Shown here in pieces: positions 56,454 through 64,000 of a stretch of 64,000 nt of DNA; the first letter of the stretch is position 1; the number at the start of each line of letters is the position of its first letter. This stretch comes from Patiria miniata (taxonomy: Eukaryota; Echinodermata; Asteroidea; Valvatida; Asterinidae): the NCBI RefSeq assembly GCF_015706575.1, contig NW_024037051.1, forward strand, positions 14,729,016 through 14,793,015. The letters are read 5' to 3'. The position numbers were made by a program, and so were the translations under genes. The notes below the pieces were generated by a model that searched no databases, was not told the origin of the DNA, and was given only the letters and a program-made list of their open reading frames with translations.

Positions 56454-58392
56454 TAACCTGGATGGATCTGGACAAACTCGGTACCATTTTGAAGCGGATG
56501 AATGGGCCAACCCGCATGCAAATCGGCAGGTCGATAGACCCGAAACTTTTGGAGAAAATCCCAGAAGTAGCAGCGGATGCCCCTTCTTTCGCTTTTGTGC
56601 AGTAAGTCCCATAGGGAGGCCTGTCAGCGCCAACCCCCGGCTCCCATGTATCGCAGCCTGAAGGTACCTTAACCTGGATGGATCTGGACAAACTCGGTAC
56701 CATTTTGAAGCGGATGAATGGGCCAACCCGCATGCAAATCGGCAGGTCGATAGACCCGAAACTTTTGGAGAAAATCCAGAAGTAGCAGCGGATGCCCCTT
56801 CTTTCGCTTTTGTGCAGTAAGTCCCATAGGGAGGCCTGTCAGCGCCAACCCGCCTGGCTCCCATGTATCGCAGCCTGAAGGTACCTTAACCTGGATGGAT
56901 CTGGACAAACTCGGTACCATTTTGAAGCGGATGAATGGGCCAACCCGCATGCAAATCGGCAGTCGATAGACCCGAAACTTTTGGAGAAAATCCCAGAAGT
57001 AGCAGCGGATGCCCCTTCTTTCGCTTTTGTGCAGTAAGTCCCATAGGGAGGCCTGTCAGCGCAACCCGCCCGGCTCCCATGTATCGCAGCTGAAGGTACC
57101 TTAACCTGGATGGATCTGGACAAACTCGTACCATTTTGAAGCGGATGAATGGGCCAAACCGCATGCAAATCGGCAGGTCGATAGACCCTAAACTTTGGTG
57201 AAAATCCAGAAGTAGCAGCGGATTCCCTTCTTTCGCTTTTGTGCAGTAAGTCCCATAGGAGGGCCTGTCAGCGCCAACCCGCATGGCTCCCATGTATCGC
57301 AGCCTGAAGGTACCTAACCTGGATGGATCTGGACAAACTCGGTACATTTTGAAGCGTATGAATGGGCCAACCCGCATGCAAATCGGCAGGCGATAGACCC
57401 GAAACTTTTGGAGAAAATCCCAGAAGTAGCAGCGGATGCCCCTCTTTCGCTTTTGTGCAGTAAGTCCATAGGGAGGCCTGTCAGCGCCAACCCGCCGGCT
57501 CCCATGTATCGCAGCCTGAAGGTACCTTACCTGGATGGATCTGGACAAACTCGGTACCATTTTGAAGCGGATGAATGGGCCAACCCGCATGCAAATCGCG
57601 CAGGTCGATAGACCCGAAAATTTTTGAGGAAAATGCAGAAGTAGCAGCGGATGCCCTTCTTTCGCTTTTGGTGCAGTAAGTCCCATAGGGAGGCCTGTCA
57701 GCGCAAACCCGCCGGCTCCCATGTATCGCAGCCTGAAGGTACCTTAACCTGGATGGATCTGGACAAACTCGGTACCATTTTGAAGCGGAATGAATGGGCC
57801 AACCCGATGCAAATCGGCAGGTCGATAGACCGAAACTTTTGGAGAAAAAGCCAGAAGTAGCAGCGGATGACCTTCCTTCATTCGCTTTTGTGCAGTAAGT
57901 CCATGGGAGGCCTGTCAGCGCCAACCCGCCCGGCTCCATGTACCGCAGCCTGAAGGTACCTAACCTGGATGGATCTGGACAAACTCGGTACCATTTGAAA
58001 GCGGATGAATGGCCACCGCATGCAAATCGGCAGGTCGATAGAACCGAAACTTTTGAGAGAAAATCCAGAAGTAGCAGCGGATGCCCCTTCTTTCGCTTTT
58101 GTGCAGTAAGTCCCATAGGGAGGCCTGTCAGCGCCAACCGCCCAGGCTCCCATGTATCGCAGCCTGAAGGTACTTAACCTGGGGATGGATGGACAAACTC
58201 GGTACCATTTGAAGCGGATGAATGGGCCAACCAGCATGCAAATCGGCAGGTCGATAGACCCGAAACTTTTAGAAGAAAATCCCAGAAGTAGCAGCGGATG
58301 CCCCTTCTTTCGCTTTTGTGCAGTAAGTCCCATAGGGAGGCCTGTCAGCGCCAACCCGCCTGGCTCCCATGTATCGCAGCCTGAAGGTACCT
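56454..58392 (+). repeat. Ragged satellite units with many small indels
   Basis: Nine units of 216, 217, 215, 213, 213, 217, 216, 214 and 218 bp. From about 56,630 to 58,275 nearly every unit has several one- or two-base losses, gains or substitutions, often in or beside homopolymers, with a net loss of 23 bp over the nine. The unit starting at 56,670 is almost clean. Five units share CCGG in place of CTGG around unit positions 186-189. The density of changes is far above both flanks. It resembles unpolished long-read sequence, but the shared CCGG change suggests that some of it may be real. Confidence 0.88.
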
Positions 58393-58685
58393 TAACCTGG
58401 ATGGATCTGGACAAACTCGGTACCATTTTGAAGCGGATGAATGGGCCAACCCGCATGCAAATCGGCAGGTCGATAGACCCGAAACTTTTGGAGAAAATCC
58501 CAGAAGTAGCAGCGGATGCCCCTTCTTTCGCTTTTGTGCAGTAAGTCCCATAGGGAGGCCTGTCAGCGCCAACCCGCCTGGCTCCCATGTATCGCAGCCT
58601 GAAGGTACCTTAACCTGGATGGATCTGGACAAACTCGGTACCATTTTGAAGCGGATGAATGGGCCAACCCGCATGCAAATCGGCA
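58393..58685 (+). repeat. One clean C-type unit plus 75 bp of the next
   Basis: The unit at 58,393-58,610 matches the 218-bp consensus with C at position 186. The next unit begins at 58,611 and is normal to 58,685 (unit position 75), where it breaks into the low-complexity block. Clean sequence between two damaged stretches shows that the damage is not one continuous decline. Confidence 0.93.
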
Positions 58686-58813
58686 AAGTTTTTGGAGAAA
58701 ACCCAGAAGTCCCAGCGGGAGCCCCCCCCCCCCCCCAGCCCCCCCCCCCCCCCCCCCCCCTGAAGGTAAAAATTTTGACAAAAAAAAAAATGGGGAAAAA
58801 AACACCCCCCAAA
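58686..58813 (+). other. Poly-C/poly-A block replacing about one satellite unit
   Basis: About 128 bp replaces an expected stretch of about 232 bp (unit position 76 to position 89 of the next unit). Traces of the unit remain in order: a TTTTTGGAGAAAA-like segment, then CCCAGAAGT, then long C runs broken by a single AG, then TGAAGGTA, TTGACA, an A run, TGGGGAAAA and a C run before normal sequence resumes. Every trace keeps its normal order while the sequence between is flattened into homopolymers. This looks like a failed base call or consensus rather than an inserted microsatellite. The glycine-rich and proline-rich frames here are artefacts. Confidence 0.85.
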
Positions 58814-61800
58814 AAACTTTTGGAGAAAATCCAGAAGTAGCAGCGGATGCCCCTTCTTTCGCTTTTGTGCAGTAAGTCCCATAGGGAGGCCTGTCAGCGC
58901 CAACCCGCCATGGCTCCCATGTATCGCAGCCTGAAGGTACCTTAACCTGGATGGATCTGGACAAACTCGGTACCATTTTGAAGCGGATGAATGGGCCAAC
59001 CCGCATGCAAATCGGCAGGTCGATAGACCCGAAACTTTTGGAGAAAATCCCAGAAGTAGCAGCGGATGCCCCTTCTTTCGCTTTTGTGCAGTAAGTCCCA
59101 TAGGGAGGCCTGTCAGCGCCAACCCGCATGGCTCCCATGTATCGCAGCCTGAAGGTACCTTAACCTGGATGGATCTGGACAAACTCGGTACCATTTTGAA
59201 GCGGATGAATGGGCCAACCCGCATGCAAATCGGCAGGTCGATAGACCCGAAACTTTGGAGAAAATCCCAGAAGTAGCAGCGGATGCCCCTTCTTTCGCTT
59301 TTGTGCAGTAAGTCCCATAGGGAGGCCTGTCAGCGCCAACCCGCATGGCTCCCATGTATCGCAGCCTGAAGGTACCTTAACCTGGATGGATCTGGACAAA
59401 CTCGGTACCATTTTGAAGCGGATGAATGGGCCAACCCGCATGCAAATCGGCAGGTCGATAGACCCGAAACTTTTGGAGAAAATCCCAGAAGTAGCAGCGG
59501 ATGCCCCTTCTTTCGCTTTTGTGCAGTAAGTCCCATAGGGAGGCCTGTCAGCGCCAACCCGCATGGCTCCCATGTATCGCAGCCTGAAGGTACCTTAACC
59601 TGGATGGATCTGGACAAACTCGGTACCATTTTGAAGCGGATGAATGGGCCAACCCGCATGCAAATCGGCAGGTCGATAGACCCGAAACTTTTGGAGAAAA
59701 TCCAGAAGTAGCAGCGGATGCCCCTTCTTTCGCTTTTGTGCAGTAAGTCCCATAGGGAGGCCTGTCAGCGCCAACCCGCATGGCTCCCATGTATCGCAGC
59801 CTGAAGGTACCTTAACCTGGATGGATCTGGACAAACTCGGTACCATTTTGAAGCGGATGAATGGGCCAACCCGCATGCAAATCGGCAGGTCGATAGACCC
59901 GAAACTTTTGGAGAAAATCCCAGAAGTAGCAGCGGATGCCCCTTCTTTCGCTTTTGTGCAGTAAGTCCCATAGGGAGGCCTGTCAGCGCCAACCCGCATG
60001 GCTCCCATGTATCGCAGCCTGAAGGTACCTTAACCTGGATGGATCTGGACAAACTCGGTACCATTTTGAAGCGGATGAATGGGCCAACCCGCATGCAAAT
60101 CGGCAGGTCGATAGACCCGAAACTTTTGGAGAAAATCCCAGAAGTAGCAGCGGATGCCCCTTCTTTCGCTTTTGTGCAGTAAGTCCCATAGGGAGGCCTG
60201 TCAGCGCCAACCCGCCTGGCTCCCATGTATCGCAGCCTGAAGGTACCTTAACCTGGATGGATCTGGACAAACTCGGTACCATTTTGAAGCGGATGAATGG
60301 GCCAACCCGCATGCAAATCGGCAGGTCGATAGACCCGAAACTTTTGGAGAAAATCCCAGAAGTAGCAGCGGATGCCCCTTCTTTCGCTTTTGTGCAGTAA
60401 GTCCCATAGGGAGGCCTGTCAGCGCCACCCGCATGGCTCCCATGTATCGCAGCCTGAAGGTACCTTAACCTGGATGGATCTGGACAAACTCGGTACCATT
60501 TTGAAGCGGATGAATGGGCCAACCCGCATGCAAATCGGCAGGTCGATAGACCCGAAACTTTTGGAGAAAATCCCAGAAGTAGCAGCGGATGCCCCTTCTT
60601 TCGCTTTTGTGCAGTAAGTCCCATAGGGAGGCCTGTCAGCGCCAACCCGCATGGCTCCCATGTATCGCAGCCTGAAGGTACCTTAACCTGGATGGATCTG
60701 GACAAACTCGGTACCATTTTGAAGCGGATGAATGGGCCAACCCGCATGCAAATCGGCAGGTCGATAGACCCGAAACTTTGGAGAAAATCCCAGAAGTAGC
60801 AGCGGATGCCCCTTCTTTCGCTTTTGTGCAGTAAGTCCCATAGGGAGGCCTGTCAGCGCCAACCCGCATGGCTCCCATGTATCGCAGCCTGAAGGTACCT
60901 TAACCTGGATGGATCTGGACAAACTCGGTACCATTTTGAAGCGGATGAATGGGCCAACCCGCATGCAAATCGGCAGGTCGATAGACCCGAAACTTTTGGA
61001 GAAAATCCCAGAAGTAGCAGCGGATGCCCCTTCTTTCGCTTTTGTGCAGTAAGTCCCATAGGGAGGCCTGTCAGCGCCAACCCGCATGGCTCCCATGTAT
61101 CGCAGCCTGAAGGTACCTTAACCTGGATGGATCTGGACAAACTCGGTACCATTTTGAAGCGGATGAATGGGCCAACCCGCATGCAAATCGGCAGGTCGAT
61201 AGACCCGAAACTTTGGAGAAAATCCCAGAAGTAGCAGCGGATGCCCCTTCTTTCGCTTTTGTGCAGTAAGTCCCATAGGGAGGCCTGTCAGCGCCAACCC
61301 GCCGCATGGCTCCCATGTATCGCAGCCTGAAGGTACCTTAACCTGGATGGATCTGGACAAACTCGGTACCATTTTGAAGCGGATGAATGGGCCAACCCGC
61401 ATGCAAATCGGCAGGTCGATAGACCCGAAACTTTTGGAGAAAATCCCAGAAGTAGCAGCGGATGCCCCTTCTTTCGCTTTTGTGCAGTAAGTCCCATAGG
61501 GAGGCCTGTCAGCGCCAACCCGCATGGCTCCCATGTATCGCAGCCTGAAGGTACCTTAACCTGGATGGATCTGGACAAACTCGGTACCATTTTGAAGCGG
61601 ATGAATGGGCCAACCCGCATGCAAATCGGCAGGTCGATAGACCCGAAACTTTTGGAGAAAATCCCAGAAGTAGCAGCGGATGCCCCTTCTTTCGCTTTTG
61701 TGCAGTAAGTCCCATAGGGAGGCCTGTCAGCGCCAACCCGCATGGCTCCCATGTATCGCAGCCTGAAGGTACCTTAACCTGGATGGATCTGGACAAACTC

Positions 61801-64000
61801 GGTACCATTTTGAAGCGGATGAATGGGCCAACCCGCATGCAAATCGGCAGGTCGATAGACCCGAAACTTTTGGAGAAAATCCCAGAAGTAGCAGCGGATG
61901 CCCCTTCTTTCGCTTTTGTGCAGTAAGTCCCATAGGGAGGCCTGTCAGCGCCAACCCGCATGGCTCCCATGTATCGCAGCCTGAAGGTACCTTAACCTGG
62001 ATGGATCTGGACAAACTCGGTACCATTTTGAAGCGGATGAATGGGCCAACCCGCATGCAAATCGGCAGGTCGATAGACCCGAAACTTTTGGAGAAAATCC
62101 AGAAGTAGCAGCGGATGCCCTTCTTTCGCTTTTGTGCAGTAAGTCCCATAGGGAGGCCTGTCAGCGCCAACCCGCCTGGCTCCCATGTATCGCAGCCTGA
62201 AGGTACCTTAACCTGGATGGATCTGGACAAACTCGGTACCATTTTGAAGCGGATGAATGGGCCAACCCGCATGCAAATCGGCAGGTCGATAGACCCGAAA
62301 CTTTTGGAGAAAATCCCAGAAGTAGCAGCGGATGCCCCTTCTTTCGCTTTTGTGCAGTAAGTCCCATAGGGAGGCCTGTCAGCGCCAACCCGCATGGCTC
62401 CCATGTATCGCAGCCTGAAGGTACCTTAACCTGGATGGATCTGGACAAACTCGGTACCATTTTGAAGCGGATGAATGGGCCAACCCGCATGCAAATCGGC
62501 AGGTCGATAGACCCGAAATTTTGGAGAAAATCCCAGAAGTAGCAGCGGATGCCCCTTCTTTCGCTTTTGTGCAGTAAGTCCCATAGGGAGGCCTGTCAGC
62601 GCCAACCCGCATGGCTCCCATGTATCGCAGCCTGAAGGTACCTTAACCTGGATGGATCTGGACAAACTCGGTACCATTTTGAAGCGGATGAATGGGCCAA
62701 CCCGCATGCAAATCGGCAGGTCGATAGACCCGAAACTTTTGGAGAAAATCCCAGAAGTAGCAGCGGATGCCCCTTCTTTCGCTTTTGTGCAGTAAGTCCC
62801 ATAGGGAGCCTGTCAGCGCCAACCCGCATGGCTCCCATGTATCGCAGCCTGAAGGTACCTTAACCTGGATGGATCTGGACAAACTCGGTACCATTTTGAA
62901 GCGGATGAATGGGCCAACCCGCATGCAAATCGGCAGGTCGATAGACCCGAAACTTTTGGAGAAAATCCCAGAAGTAGCAGCGGATGCCCCTTCTTTCGCT
63001 TTTGTGCAGTAAGTCCCATAGGGAGGCCTGTCAGCGCCAACCCGCATGGCTCCCATGTATCGCAGCCTGAAGGTACCTTAACCTGGATGGATCTGGACAA
63101 ACTCGGTACCATTTTGAAGCGGATGAATGGGCCAACCCGCATGCAAATCGGCAGGTCGATAGACCCGAAACTTTTGGAGAAAATCCCAGAAGTAGCAGCG
63201 GATGCCCCTTCTTTCGCTTTTGTGCAGTAAGTCCCATAGGGAGGCCTGTCAGCGCCAACCCGCATGGCTCCCATGTATCGCAGCCTGAAGGTACCTTAAC
63301 CTGGATGGATCTGGACAAACTCGGTACCATTTTGAAGCGGATGAATGGGCCAACCCGCATGCAAATCGGCAGGTCGATAGACCCGAAACTTTTGGAGAAA
63401 ATCCAGAAGTAGCAGCGGATGCCCCTTCTTTCGCTTTTGTGCAGTAAGTCCCATAGGGAGGCCTGTCAGCGCCAACCCGCATGGCTCCCATGTATCGCAG
63501 CCTGAAGGTACCTTAACCTGGATGGATCTGGACAAACTCGGTACCATTTTGAAGCGGATGAATGGGCCAACCCGCATGCAAATCGGCAGGTCGATAGACC
63601 CGAAACTTTTGGAGAAAATCCCAGAAGTAGCAGCGGATGCCCCTTCTTTCGCTTTTGTGCAGTAAGTCCCATAGGGAGGCCTGTCAGCGCCAACCCGCAT
63701 GGCTCCCATGTATCGCAGCCTGAAGGTACCTTAACCTGGATGGATCTGGACAAACTCGGTACCATTTTGAAGCGGATGAATGGGCCAACCCGCATGCAAA
63801 TCGGCAGGTCGATAGACCCGAAACTTTTGGAGAAAATCCAGAAGTAGCAGCGGATGCCCCTTCTTTCGCTTTTGTGCAGTAAGTCCCATAGGGAGGCCTG
63901 TCAGCGCCAACCCGCATGGCTCCCATGTATCGCAGCCTGAAGGTACCTTAACCTGGATGGATCTGGACAAACTCGGTACCATTTTGAAGCGGATGAATGG
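58814..64000 (+). repeat. A-type satellite domain, right end of window
   Basis: After the tail of one unit (to 58,942) come 23 complete units and a 52-bp partial at 63,949. Twenty-one of the 23 have A at unit position 186; the exceptions are the units starting at 60,031 and 61,993. Length variants are common: CC-type losses in units at 59,596, 61,993, 63,297 and 63,732; T-run losses at 59,161, 60,684, 61,119 and 62,427; one-base losses elsewhere in the units at 60,249 and 62,644; and an extra C-run loss in the unit at 61,993. The unit ending at 58,942 has an extra base giving CCATGG at the diagnostic site. This domain is older or less homogenised than the core. Confidence 0.93.
61119..61338 (+). 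repeat. 220-bp unit with a 3-bp gain at the diagnostic site
   Basis: This unit has the T-run loss near position 95 and a gain of three bases just before the position-186 site, reading CCGCCGCATGG instead of CCGCATGG (about 61,299-61,310). The gain looks like a short CGC/CCG duplication by slippage. It is the only clean unit longer than 218 bp in the window. Confidence 0.9.

Larger units (their letters stand above)
1..64000 (+). repeat. 218-bp satellite array, about 293 tandem units
   Basis: The window consists of one 218-bp unit repeated head to tail in a single orientation, with no unrelated insert and no inversion. Unit boundaries recur at 1, 218, 436, 654, 871 and so on to 63,949, where the window cuts the last copy. 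Base counts of the consensus unit are A 54, C 60, G 57, T 47. There are 11 CpG per unit against about 16 expected from composition, so CpG is only mildly depleted. Most units are identical or differ at one site. Such arrays are known from eukaryotic centromeric, pericentromeric and subtelomeric heterochromatin; which of these applies cannot be told from the sequence. I do not recognise the family. No gene, transposon, telomere repeat or rDNA lies within it. Confidence 0.98.

Noticed and set aside
56886-58588. Longer minus-strand frames (to 278 codons) and new plus-strand frames in the ragged zone
   Set aside because: They arise because local indels shift phase and remove stops by chance. Their content is the same repeat read in changing frames.
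58345-59224. Frames with glycine-rich or proline-rich stretches
   Set aside because: They come from the C run at about 58,723-58,760, which looks like a sequencing or consensus artefact.
1-64000. CRISPR array
   Set aside because: The period is 218 bp with no unique spacers; whole units are identical, and there are no cas genes.
1-64000. CENP-B box
   Set aside because: I searched the unit on both strands for the TTCG....A..CGGG pattern. The closest stretches (around ttcgctttt and cccgcatgc) do not keep the required spacing.
1-64000. Transposon or retroelement inside the array
   Set aside because: No interruption of the 218-bp register other than the ragged units and the 128-bp low-complexity block. 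No terminal repeats, target-site duplications or enzyme domains.

Overview
The whole 64-kb window is one head-to-tail satellite DNA array. The unit is 218 bp long (about 54% G+C, 57 G + 60 C) and is repeated roughly 293 times on the same strand. No non-repeat sequence is present and the array runs off both ends. I see no supportable protein gene, RNA gene, transposon, CRISPR array or replication origin. A pure array of this kind, with a unit close to nucleosome-repeat size, is typical of eukaryotic centromeric, pericentromeric or subtelomeric heterochromatin in a long-read assembly. I do not recognise the monomer, so the species and chromosomal location stay open. I number the unit from the base window position 1 starts on (taacctgg...); this phase is arbitrary.

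Layout. (1) 1-3,482: 16 units, six of them 217 bp because of a one-base loss in a C run or a T run. (2) 3,483-55,148: 237 consecutive units of exactly 218 bp with no length change. The first 192 of these (to 45,338) appear identical. From 45,339 on, one biallelic site (unit position 186, C or A) becomes mixed. (3) 55,149-56,453: the 217-bp length variants return and the C/A mix continues. (4) 56,454-58,392: a ragged stretch with many one- and two-base changes per unit, then one clean unit. (5) 58,686-58,813: a bizarre poly-C/poly-A block that stands in for about one unit. (6) 58,814-64,000: clean units again, but now 21 of 23 complete units carry A at position 186.

The array therefore has internal structure. 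A very young, homogenised core carries the C type, there is a zone where C and A types interleave (with a possible six-unit higher-order block), and an A-type domain lies to the right. The ragged and low-complexity stretch lies exactly between the mixed zone and the A-rich domain and may be an assembly join rather than biology.

The many long open frames on the minus strand are a by-product of the repeat. 218 is not a multiple of 3, so translation runs through the unit in successive frames, and the same frames recur every 218 bp. I do not call them genes. The most useful content here is the record of satellite evolution (amplification, allele spread, possible conversion) and the assembly-quality questions, not a new coding system.
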